DNA from: Isoetes taiwanensis
Taxonomy: Eukaryota > Streptophyta > Lycopodiopsida > Isoetales > Isoetaceae
Assembly: GCA_021234155.1 (NCBI GenBank)
Contig: JAJEKV010000030.1
Span: forward strand, 14,746,003-14,810,002
Reading direction: 5' to 3'
DNA: 64,000 bases
The translations under genes were made by a program, and so were the position numbers. Positions 35,448 through 47,900 of the stretch are shown piece after piece. Within the stretch, counting starts at the first letter, position 1. Each line of letters opens with the position of its first letter. The notes under the pieces are model-generated. The model was given only the letters and a program-made list of their open reading frames with translations, ran no database searches and was not told the origin of the DNA.

Positions 35448-35804
35448 AGTGTCACATAGGTTAAAAATATCCTTAAATAAAGCTATGTATTATTTTTTTT
35501 GGGTTTTCCACTAGCATTTTAATGGTATCTTATTTTATAACAACTTATAGTGGAAAACAACTTCAATTCAATGTGTGTATTTTTTTATTTGGAATCATAA
35601 ATAGTGTCATATCTCAATGCGACAGTCTTACTTTATGACTATAAGAGAAAATCACCCTAAAAGCCTATAATTTATTACCAACTATTGTTAGCAATTGTAA
35701 CTATTTTGTTCGTTTCTGTTTTTGTGTTTGGCTCAAAATTTGGGTCTAAAATCCATGACCTGCACAGGGTGGGCCTATTTGGGGACAACATGCGTCCGCC
35801 TAAG

Positions 35805-35943
35805 GCTGGGTTCACATGCACCTTCACGACCCTCACCATCACGTAAAAGGGTTCACCGTTTTACGCCCACCATCGCCCAACATCGCCAATTTGCATTGGG
35901 CAAAACAGGCCCCCTCTCGGGTGATGGTTGCATGCGAACCGGC
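35805..35943. mobile_element. 139-bp MITE-like element with CCTAAG target duplication
   Basis: The ends are inverted relatives: GCTGGGTTCACATGCACC on the left, and GCCGGTTCGCATGCAACC as the reverse complement of the right end. The direct repeat CCTAAG flanks both sides (35799-35804 and 35944-35949). Size, inverted ends and target duplication fit a non-autonomous DNA transposon. The superfamily is not resolved. Confidence 0.65.
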
Positions 35944-36570
35944 CCTAAGGCCCACCAGCCAATCTGACCTATTCTAGTCTGACCTATTCTAGGCACCTTC
36001 TGGCTGATTCAATTCTCATCCAAACTCGCCCAACCCAGTTTTGGCTTCTGCCATCCTCTTGAGTAAAACCTATTCCATTCCATCTCTTGATCCATTCTAG
36101 GGTAGATTCCGATCTGATTTAGGCCTCTCCATAGCAATTGAATACCATTCTGTCTAGTTTGCAACCTTCTGTTCCATTCATCCTGCCTATGCTTTCGATC
36201 CATAGCATATCTAATCTGCCATAGTGGCTCCTCATACACTAATATCAACATGCTACAAGCCTTACACTCATGACTTGGAACCTAGTGTACTTTGAACCCT
36301 AATATTCCATCTCCATGATACCGGTCTACTGCAAATCACCAAGAATCCCTTTCCAGGAAATCCTAATATTTTTCATGACTACTTCCGTTGCCTTGCTTGT
36401 TTACTTCAGGATCCTCCAATAACTTTTAACTTCTAAAACATGGGATCTAATCAAGTTACAACATCCCATCCCACACTAAATTAGCTCTTTCTTTCTCTAT
36501 TTAGCTTAAGAATACCAGATGATATCCTGGTGTAAGCCAAAACCACCCACCTTTGTAATCGTGCTTGCAT

Positions 36571-36642
36571 CTTAAGCTCCAATCTCTTTCACACCAAGCT
36601 CCTCCTCTTAAGCTCCAATCTCTTTCACACCAAGCTCCTCCT
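36571..36642. repeat. 36-bp exact tandem duplication
   Basis: Two copies begin CTTAAGCTCCAATCTCTTTC and end AGCTCCTCCT. No function is suggested. Confidence 0.85.
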
Positions 36643-37962
36643 CTGGAACTATGCTCACCAAACTCCAATGCCTCTACATTTGAGCATTCATAGACCTTGT
36701 ATACAATGTTTTATATGCCTATACATAATATGTATGTATTATCCATCTCAAGGATTTGTTTAGAGGTATTTCTCATAATGCTTTTGCTCAAAAACAAAAT
36801 ATAATGAAATACTTACACCATACTGCTTGCTAACACGCGAGTCTCGTTACATTCAAAATTTCAATCCATGTCCTTATGAGTGAGCTCATCTTGAATCTTT
36901 GTATATAACATCTTCAATGGACTTCATTATTAATCACTCAATACCACTCCTTACCCAATGCCTCTATGCAATATATCATATGCAGGGGAAGGGCTGCATT
37001 CCAAGTCACATAAATCCCTTTTGTACATTATTCTTTCTACTGCTTTAATCCATTAGATTCCATTTGCAACCACGAGGAGATCACTCGCCCTCACCTTTCC
37101 AAGTATCTTACGATGAGTTATAGTCTTATAAAATATAGGCCCTCTTATGGCTTCACATTTGAATCCTTAATTTTGCTCGAATGAATCTTGGTGTCACCGT
37201 TCCCGAGACACCGACATAAATAGATAGAAGTGACTACTCATAAACGTCTAGACGATTTTGCCCAATTGGTTAAGGGCATGTCGGTTAAGAACATTACACT
37301 TAATTTCAAGTGGAAAAGAAAAGTGGTATTATCTTTTCAGCAAGCGTGCCAAAATTCGGGTTTACATAGCAACTCATGGCCACAAAAATTAAGTCAAAAC
37401 TTATAATAATAACAGAGAAATAATTCTCAGTCCTCAAGCAGTTTTTTTGACCAAGGGCTTGGCGGCTTCCACCGATGTTAGATTAGATGATAGAAAGAAA
37501 ATATGGAAACATAAAACAAAATGTGTTTTATGATAAAAAGGCAAATAGCTCTAATTTCAATAAGGTTTAGGTTACTTTATGTTAAGAAAATTTGAAGAAG
37601 GCAGTTTTCGATTGGCGCAAAAACTGCCAAATTCTCTAGAATTTGAGCAATCACCACAAGGTATAGGTGACCCCATTGGTCTTGAAATCCTTAGAGATCA
37701 TTAAAAAATAAGCGAAGACTCAAATGGTGGCAAAATATTACAAAATTGAAATTTCTATCGTGAGCTACATGGATTTAAGTGGCAGAAGTCATGTGTATCA
37801 GTTCTGATCCATGGATCAAGGATCCCAGAGACAGGTCTAATGTTAAGAGAGAATCATGCATATAACTCCACCCATGCAAAATGCTTCCTCGAAGAATCCT
37901 TCGTCGCCTTTAAATTTGAGGTCGCTACGATATCAACATCTCCAAGCTTTGTTCATTTTTTT

Positions 37963-38325
37963 GGAAAACTCAAAATACCCTTCCGTTTTGCTAAAATTGC
38001 CAAAATGCCCCTATTTTAAGGGATATTTTGATGGAAATGAATGTAAGTAAGATCATCTGAGTCCCAACCACAAGTTATATTACTTTTAATACACAGAAAA
38101 GTTGTATGGATTTAGGGGGGATTTAGGAGACTATAACTTAAAATTGTGGACTCCAATTTAGGTATTCTTAGCGTTGATCGAAAGATATCCTCATCTATAA
38201 TGCATCTGAAATAACATTTCTAGTTGGATTGTTACAAAAAAGTTACAGTTATTTCCATAATATACCTCATAAACTAGAGGTATTTTGGCAATTTTAGCAA
38301 AACATAACGGTATTTTGGAGTTTCC
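37963..38325. mobile_element. 363-bp element with about 51-bp terminal inverted repeats
   Basis: The left end (37963-38013) and the reverse complement of the right end (38275-38325) share GGAAA, then TTTTGCTAAAATTGCCAAAA, then CC-CTA, about 43 of 51 positions by eye. It has no coding capacity. It lies about 650 bp upstream of the first recognised ISA2 exon, so it could fall in the promoter region. Confidence 0.7.
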
Positions 38326-38975
38326 TTTTTTTTTTCAAGACAAAAATAAAAGTCCAATTCTACCATTCCTAGGATTTATTATCCAGGCAAAAGAGCTAAA
38401 TTGAATCGACAAGCAACCTCCCTTCCCTCAAAACACATTCACGCCTCACCATCACCTTAGCATGATAATGTGGCCGAAATGTGAAATGTTATTTTTATAA
38501 CATAAGGTCTGCAATCCCTACCCTAATCATTACGTAGTAGTATTTTATCCAAAATGAACGTAACGGCAATTATACTCGAGTTACCACACCGATAAGTATC
38601 TATCTTTGGATCTTATTAAAATGCTCGTGAGCACCGTAGTCATTGCCACATGTCCTCTTCCACCATAACCCAGCTTCACTCTTTGTTGCTGCTGGACTAT
38701 GGCGCTTCTACAGGCTCCAGCTATTTTTCATGGATTTCTTGGCCAAAACATGCCTGGTCGAGGCAAGCACAAGGCAAGACCTCAATTCACATAGATTTTT
38801 AGTATTTGGTCATCTTCATTGTACTTCAAATTCATCACGTTCAGATTTTATCCATAATAGTCTGATCGACAGCACGCAACTGAATTAATTTGCTGAATGC
38901 TTAATGACTGCATAGCCAATGACATGTGCATTGTTATTTTATCACAGCTTAATGATTACATTATTGACTTTGCAG

Positions 38976-41900
38976 GCTATGGCCATCACTTACCTTGAAT
39001 TACGTGATACTGGGCTGCAAGTATCCGCTCAAGCTCATGATAACGTTTTGCCTCCAGCTGAAATGAAACGTGGTAAGCTAACTGCAGAGGTGAAGGTTAA
39101 AGCGGTGCCCCAAGTAAACGAACAGATTCAAGAGTTAGAAATCATTGAGGATGTGGCCACTACTGCAGAGAAGTTCATGCTTTTTGCAGAGGGTGGTAGT
39201 CAGGTACATAAAGTTCAATCGATGGCATTATTAGGCAGATAAGTTAGGAGTAAGTGTTGCAAAGGAAATATTTAATGTGGCAAGTATATGCAATAATTAC
39301 AGCTTTCATCTATCAAGTATCTCCACCATACAGATTTTACTTGTTGCTATTGGACATTGTTCTCTTTGAAATAATTGTGGCTTGAACTGGACCCATAGGA
39401 CCTCTGATAGTACCTTTACGCATGGGAGTATGGAATAAGTTCTATCAAGCACCCCGATGAAGGAATTCAGACGATAGGATCATGTTTTGTAAACTGCCCC
39501 TTTTGGAATGCACTATAAGAGAAGGACAAGATTTCTTGGGAAGTCTTGAGAAGAACCAACTGAAGGTGATAATTCAATGAGAATATGGATTTCGTAAATC
39601 GATCTCCTATGCAAAACCATCAGATACAATAAGATCCATGCATTTGGTGGTACAACTGTGATAGAGGAGCATATCTAATGGGGAAAGAGGTCATGTATGG
39701 GTAAAATGCAGTAGCGTAATACATGAAGCATATATAAAGTTCACTGGGCATTGATGGAGCGTGGCAATGTTATTTTACCAGTCAAAGAATGGATTACTTG
39801 TTAAGCCAGCTAGAGATAATAATGTGATTTTGTGATGGGTCCCAAAAAGGAACAAATTGTTTCATTCTTTATCATTGATTCAATTGCGCATTTCTGCAGG
39901 TCAGAGTGAAAGTACAGAAGGGTGCGTCAAAGTACATAATGAACATGGAAATTCTGCTCTCGAGTCCGTCCTCGTCGTTAAGTGGTCCTCTTTATTTACA
40001 TTGGGTTCGTACAGACGATAAAGACAGTTTTTCTAATCATAATCAAATACTTCTCTGTAATAAATAGAGATGTAGAAAAAGGCAATATTGGAAATAATTC
40101 TTTGTTATTCCGCCCAACAAAGCTTTACTAAAGCAAATTAGGTTGTTGCATTGCAACAAAGGTAATGTTTTTAGTTGTAGCTTAATTCTTCCCTGTAATT
40201 CTATCAGTCGCAATACATATTCAGTTGCAGCATGTCAATGCTAATGATTATTCAGTTTTACCTACTTGCTACTCTTCTGCACATCTATGTCCATATATGT
40301 GCAATGTTTTCCTGGGCCTTTTAAAAGCCTTAGACTATTTTTTTTCTTGATTGGTGGCAGGGTCTTTATCGAACTGATTCCAGTGATTGGGCAGTCCTTG
40401 AACCTCACAAATCTCCTCCAAAGACAATCATCGCCTGTGGATTGTACAAGCATTGAACCTTAGGCAATATGTTTTTATTCTATTTTGATGAGAACTAATG
40501 CGCATAAGTACCAGTAGCTTAATTGATTCTATGCTGTTTTGTGCAGGACTGAGGCCATGCAGACACCCTTCTTAATGGATAGCGTCAATTCACAATCATT
40601 AACGCTTGAATTTGATGCAGAACTTGCTCCTTTTTATGTTGCTTTCGTACTTTATAAGCCACCCATTCTTGATAAAGAAGAGGTGTGGATAAGGTATATT
40701 TTTGCACTCGAAGGCTGATTCTATCCAGCAGAATTTCCATGTAAATGTGGATCTGCAAGAATATAATCACAATTAGCTAGTGAATATGGATATCAACAGA
40801 GCAGCTACTAGGAATGCTTAATAGGTTATTTCTCTTCCCATATAGAACATTCTTATGGCCTCTGATGTTGTTGTACAGTTAAAAACAAAACTTTCTTTTG
40901 GACCTTTCAACCGCCTTGCCACCTATGACGTCAACCTGGTCAAAACAAACGTCATATGCATAGCAATTTACATCAAGAGAGAACGGCCTGAATTAACTAA
41001 ATGACCAAATCAGTCTAGCCATCCACTATGTGGTTAGCACAAGTGTTTAGTGGATTATCATATTATCATACCAATAAAATGATGCATGCTTTTGTGTCTG
41101 TGTTGCATGTCAACCTTCACCAACTATGTGCTTGCAGAAATGTACTTGGGAGGAATTTCTGTGTCCCTGTTGGAATACACAGGGGCTCACCGGAGCCGCT
41201 GGGGTTCACTAGAGAAAAAAATGGACATGTTAATTTTGCTCTTTATTCGAAAAGTGCCAGCAATGTTGTTCTCTGTTTATATAGTCCAGATGACATCGAA
41301 CCATCTGTAAGTTCTCCATTGTTTTGAGCACCATAAAGTAAGGGAAATTAGTATTGCAGGTTTCCTTCATTGAACACTTGTGTATTAGGTAGTTTGTTAG
41401 ATTGCATTAGATAATTTAAAGTGAAGCATCGACACTTTGGGGGTGGTTGGTTACATAATAGTATGGTGGTTTCCTTCATCCTTAGACATTGTTGTCATTG
41501 AGCCACCTGCATATCCCGTTTTTCTATGAAGATACCTTATACTGACTGCAGTCATATTGACGTAATTCCAGCTAGAGATTGACCTTGATCCGGGCTTGCA
41601 TAGGACAGGGAACATTTGGCATGTCAAATTGGAAAGCTTAGGAGATTTTGAAAGATATGGCTACAGATGCAAGGTTAGGCCTTTAACCATTTTATAAGTT
41701 TTCTGAAAATAAGCGTTCATCCATCTTGCATACACATGCAGAACTTGCACGTGTAAAACTTTTATAAGTACAATCATTGAGAAGAACTAAATAGTTCGTT
41801 CAAACACTAAATCCCGCATCAAATGTAATAACAAATGTCAATAATTGTTTTGCGCTTCCATTTGATGCATAGATAATTGAATATGCTCTGCTATTGCTTT

Positions 41901-44900
41901 ACCAGGGTGATGTCAGCTGGGAAAAGGGAAACAGATTTAATGGACGGTGTGTACTTTTGGATCCGTATGCAAAGTTTATTTCACCAACAGTCCCAGGACA
42001 AGGTTCTTATTGCTTTACTTGATGTTATTTTTGTAAACAGTGACTTTGGTAATAAATTCGATTTGCAGAGAAACTTCCATCCCCCGCTGCAGCTCTTGGC
42101 TGGATGAAAGATGCTCCTAAATTTGACTGGGAGGATGATCATTTTCCTTGGTAATAAGGGAATAGATACATATTTGTTAGAGCAATTACCTAGAATGGAA
42201 GGGTTTATACGAGTCATGTTCTGAATGATGTGAAAGAATTCTTACACATCCTTTGCCCATTCAACTCATTCGTACATTGCATGCGTGCCCTTCATAAGAC
42301 TTTTGTTTATCAAGGATTTTACAGACTAATATTGGATCTTTTATTCTGTAATTGTTACTTCTCGTGTGGGCTGATCAGGCATTTGTTTCTCTTTTATATA
42401 CTGCATGCCTACACTGCATGCGAGTGTAGATTGTCAAAGATGTTGACACTGACAACATTTTACAGCATCCCTTTGGAGGCAACTGTGGCTTATAGATTAA
42501 ATGTTTCAGCTTTCACAAAGGATGCCTCAAGTGGGGTAGGTGAAACATCAAGGGGTACCTTCTCTGGGATTAAAGATAAGGTTGATTACCTCCTTTCACT
42601 TGGTGAGTGTTCTTTAACACCTTTCCTCTGCTAAATCACCGTTTTGATAATCTCAGAGTGTTCCTGCTTTTATCACAGCTTTAGGTGTTTGATTAGTTGA
42701 CCATGAATGATACGGGATGCACACTTGTTAAACAAATGTTTAAAAGTGAACCCGGGATTCATGGGACATGTTGCACTCAAAAGGAAAAGTAAATAATGAC
42801 TTCAAGGGATATGCTTGTTCTGCTTAGATCACCTTGCTCACAATGACCCATGCAGGCGTGAACGCAGTTATACTTCAGCCAATATTTGCTCATGGAAGCC
42901 AAGGACCATTCCATCCATTAAGGTATGTCTCCCTTTTCATCTTTTATATAATCAGGAGCATGGCGACCAGCAAAAAGACTTGTGGATTTTAGCTTACAAT
43001 TCCCCTGGCCAGTTCTCAAGTGTTGAGCAACCTTCTTGTTTACTTTTGCTACCTGTATATGTTGTCCCATCCTGAAACGTGTGGTCTACATATGATAGTC
43101 ATTTGTGCATATACTTGTTGTCTATATAAATCCGATGCAGAAGTTGGGTAAGTGTGAATAATAATTCCTTCAGAAATCCTGACAGGTTCGTATCCTGACA
43201 TAAATGTATTTTCTTGAGACAAATGGTATAAGCATGTGGAGATCACCAGGAATTTTACCAATTGCTAGATGAAGTTTTTTTCTTTTTGGTTACCAAAGTA
43301 CTCTCTCTGTAAATGTATGCTGTTTTGACTTTGTTCCGTTGTTCCAACAATTTACTATCTCTATTGGCAGCTTTTTTGCGCCTATGGGGTATTACGGCTC
43401 AAATGGAGACAGCATCTTGACAGGTCTTTGCTTTAAGGAGATGGTGAAGGAGCTCCATAAAAATGGAATAGAGGTCCTGCTCTCTTTTGCCATTTATCCT
43501 TTTGTGTAAAGCTATGTAAAAATGATGCAAGTGCTTATAAACTTTATGCTTAAGGTGGAATAAGCCCTTCAACCAGAGCCTAATGGGGAAGGATTGCTAC
43601 ATCTCGCCCATTATCTGTTCCTATTAATCTCTATCGGATTATTTGAATCTGGGCAATGCATTCTAGAGCCAGTACAATTTTGCGCTATCCTTGTCTGGTT
43701 CTGCCTGCCTGCCTGTGTCTAGAAGGAGAAAATGCCCTTTCCTTACTTTCCTACTGTGAGATGATTTGAGTCCATGGGTTACAACCGTTTATTGTAAGTT
43801 CAATAGTATATTATGAAGTGTGATATATCTTACACTCCAAGCAGGTGCTTTTGGATGCCATCTACAGTCATACAGCTGAAAATGGGGATGAATCGGCTTT
43901 GACAGCAACATTTCGTGGCATTGACAATGCAACTTACTACATTCTAGACTCATATGGAAAGTAAGTAAACTGGTCGTCAAGTGGGTAATTCAATTTTCAG
44001 TACGTTTTCTCTTCCATCCAATAAATCCTTGGGAGTAAATACATCGAAATACAATTGAAATTGTTAACATACTCACAAGTTCTAAGTCTCTTAGGAACCG
44101 GAGTAACATGGCAGTAGTTCCCATAACTTCCAGCTGCTCTGCTTATTCTTGCTTCTGAAGCCATCTTTTCATTGGATATCTGTGTTTATGACTCGTAGAT
44201 TGTTGATACACTTTTCCTTATTTTGGCCTTATTTTAGACTAGTCTTTATGTCGGGAGATATTTAACAATTTGTTTTCTACTTAAACTTCAAATGCTTTCT
44301 GATTGGCATGCATGCCTCTTGTCCTTGTAGGGTTGTGTCTTCTGAATATGGAGCTGCAAACGCTTTCAATTGCAATCATCCCGTTGTCCACAGAATGGTA
44401 CGGCAGCATTGGGTATTCTTTTATTTGCGTACCATGTGTGATAGCAATGTGGTTGCCAATGACAACGTCTCAAGGGAAGTTAGTATTAATTAACTGCCAT
44501 GATTGATTGGTCAAAGGCCCTTCACGAGATGCTTCAATAAAATGTAATAAGTTGGTATATGATAAAGAATACGGGAGGGTTAACTTATGAGATGCTAAAA
44601 TAAAAATGTAGGCATTTAACGAAGAATATGGGAAGATTGCTTTCATGTATTCATGCAGATATGTGATGCATGGGCGTTTTTACTCTCTTTTGTTTGCACC
44701 CTGGATACAATATTTTTTGTTGATTGGTAGTCTATATTGCTTGGGATGTGCGGCAGCACCATCCTTATGTCATCTTTAGATTTAGAGTGGTTGCGATTCA
44801 GGCTGAAAGAGTAGTAGCATTACATTATTATAGAAGATAGCTATAAGCACGATAAGTGTAAACGCGCTAGAATATGCCTCAGCCACCATTTATAAAATTG

Positions 44901-47900
44901 GCAACACCAAACATTTCCGGATCTAATCTTACTTTGTGATTTTCAGATACTGGACAGCTTGAGATTTTGGGTTGAATTAATTATGTTATGTGAGAGTCAG
45001 AAGAAGAAAAGGAAAGAAAGAAAGAAAGAACGATTTATTAACGTCTACATAAGACCCGAAGGGTCTATAAGACCATAACACAAACAGAATTCAAGACCTC
45101 CAGGAGGAAAACCCTCCTGTTATCTAAAGTATGCAAACGAAAATATTAAGTTTAACAATCGAAAATCTGAGAATCTGCTCAGATAGGGTTTGATGGAGAT
45201 AGCCCATTCGTTCCTGTGACTGCTGCAAAGTAATTCATAATACCCTTTCTTGGCTTACTTTGATGCTTGATGCTTGGCCTCTTCTGGAAAAAAAAATACA
45301 GATTCTTAACTTAAATTAACTTAATAAGTAAAGGAAGGAATACCGTTCATTCCGTTTGAGAGGGGAGAGAAACAAACACTTGATTGAACCATTAATCATT
45401 CTTATAATACATCTAAAGATCCAAACATTTCCGGATCTAATATTACTTTGTGATTTTCAGATACTGGACAGCTTGAGATATTGGGTTGAAGAATACCATG
45501 TTGATGGGTTTTGTTTTAAGAATGCAATGGCACTTACGATGGGGCCCCATGGCCAGGAGCTAAGTAGGCCACTTCTCGTGGAAGCAATCTCTTTCGACCC
45601 ATTGCTATCAAAATCGAAGCTCATTGCAGATGCCGGTTCACCAATCTCTGGGACTTGCAAGGTGAAATGATGATCCAAATGAAGTCGTATGTTGTCAACT
45701 GGAGAATTTCCTGAACTTTCACTGGTTTCCAATGTTTTAGGAACTTCCTTTTCCACACTGGAAGCATTGGTGTGAGTTAAATAACAGTTTTCGTAATGAT
45801 ATTCGTCAATTTTTCCGTGGTGACAAGGGAATGCTGAGCAAGTTAGCAACTAGACTTTGTGGAAGGTGCACATGTGGCCCTGCTAGAGTTAGAACTTGAT
45901 ATCTTTTGTCATGAATTGGATCTGAATATGGAATTTGGTCGTTTGATTATGTTGCTTGTCTTTAGTCGCCCAACTATGCCCAATTAATTCACATGGCATA
46001 TTCCTCCCCACCACCTGATTGTTGTAATTCAATAATAGACTTGAAACTGTTAGATTTGCAGTGCAGTTAGTATATGTTTATGCTGGCTTCCTTTTCATGT
46101 GCTGATTCTTGAGTACCAAATGCATTTCGTCCAGCATTAGTATTGGCTTACTTTCCCATATTAGGCATCTATAATGCATATTCACTGCTTCCTCACTGTA
46201 TTAAGGACCTAGGTGTGTATATATATACATACATTATGTAGGTAGATACTTTTGACATTTCTCTTGTTTATATACGCTACCCTCAATGGAGTATCTGTTC
46301 CTTATAGTGGGGATGTTGCTGATGGACGTGGTCCAAGTTTCTCTATGAATTTTATTACAAACTCAGATGGTTTCTCATTAGCTGACTTAGTCAGCTACAG
46401 GTCTGCTTTTAAATCTTCCCTTGGTCTTGTCTTTTACTCATAATGGTGGAACCTATCTTAAAACCAACATGTATTTTCCTTATGCTTTCTGATTCACTTT
46501 TTACTTGTCTCAACTTTTACGAGGTCCATAATTGCTGTATAGTAGTATTTCTTAAGGATGTGTAAAGGATTAACAAGAAACAATTTCACATGAAGTTTAA
46601 CATTTAACGGGCTGTCCTTTGTTTTGAGGTATCTTCGTATGCTAACTCCTCTATTCATGCTATTACAGTAGTTCAGATGCAGCCCAAAGTGAATGCAGGT
46701 ATAGTGATGCTGGTTTCTTCTTTTATGGGACCTGAATCTTATTATTTTTATAACTTGTGCTTGCTTGATTTTTCCAGCTGGAATTGTGGGGAAGAGGGCC
46801 CATCACTTGACCAAACTGTGCTTGAGACTAGAGTTAAGCAGGTGAAGCTACTCTCCTAATGAATGTTTATCTGTTCCTTGTTTACATTCTGGATCCTTAC
46901 CATAAGAAGCAAGACCTAGATTAATATTGAGGGAATATCAACAGGTACGAAAAGGATTATTAGTAGTCTGATAGGAAAGCACGAGATTATTGATACCCAA
47001 GCATATACGTTGTAAATGATGGTTGGTACATGGCAGGAGTTTATATTAGATACATTAGATTCTTCCAAAAGATGTTAGACATGTTAGGAAGTCCAAAAGG
47101 CATGAAGAGTATTCCAATATGCATGTAACTTCAATTATCCATTAGCTTGTAAGCTTATTTCCCTGTCTCATGTGATTACTTTACTGCTCCTTTGGGTATG
47201 CTTGGCAAAGAAATCTTCAACCTGTATCTGCGTTTTAGTCAGAACAACTAACTATACATGATGTGGCAGATTTGAGAATGCATTGGGCTGACATGTCATG
47301 TCATTCCAGCTGACATAATCAACCAAATTTGCCTCACATCATCAATTTATGCTGACAGCTTTAGTTCGATATAGAAACACAGTTTGGCATTTATATAGCC
47401 TGCACCTGGTCCTGTACGACTACTGCACTGAATCCATATAGTATTTCATTTTAATACAAAAACTCCTTAAAGGGTTATAGAATTATTTGAGACTATGTGT
47501 CACTAACAAGCTGATGTTATTACAGGTTCGAAATATGCTTATGGGTTTATTCCTGTCTCATGGCATCCCTGTTCTAAATATGGGTGATGAATATGGCCAT
47601 TCCAAGGGGGGAAGACGGACTGTTGATGAGAGGTTTGAGATTGTTTGCTTTGTAGAGCTGAAAATGTTTTATTTGCCATATATTTGGACTATCCTTTGAT
47701 GGCAAATCATCAATCCTTTTCTGCATCTTTTTTTGTCTTCTACTTTGTAACAATTTCCATCTACACCTGCAGCTTAAATTATTTCCAATGGAATCAGTTA
47801 GAAACCAAGCTTGCGCTTGACCTTAAGAATATTGTTCGTTCTCTTTGTGCACTACGATTGCGGCGCAAAGAATTATTTCAGGTATTTAGCATCTTTAATT

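Larger units (their letters stand above)
32919..38975. other. Upstream of ISA2: no gene recognised, several MITE-like repeats
   Basis: No convincing coding sequence was found. Small inverted-repeat elements at 35404-35447, 35805-35943 and 37963-38325 are listed separately. The missing 5' exon of ISA2, with its plastid transit peptide, should lie here. A Ser-rich ORF at 38643-38888 is the nearest candidate, but I see no donor that joins it in phase to the exon at 38976. Confidence 0.4.

Noticed and set aside
38643-38888. Candidate transit-peptide exon of ISA2
   Set aside because: It is in the right place and Ser-rich, but I found no donor that joins in phase to the exon at 38,976, so I left the 5' exon undefined.
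45457-45849. 130-codon minus-strand ORF
   Set aside because: It is antisense to ISA2 exons 14 and 15, whose plus-strand frame matches a known family.
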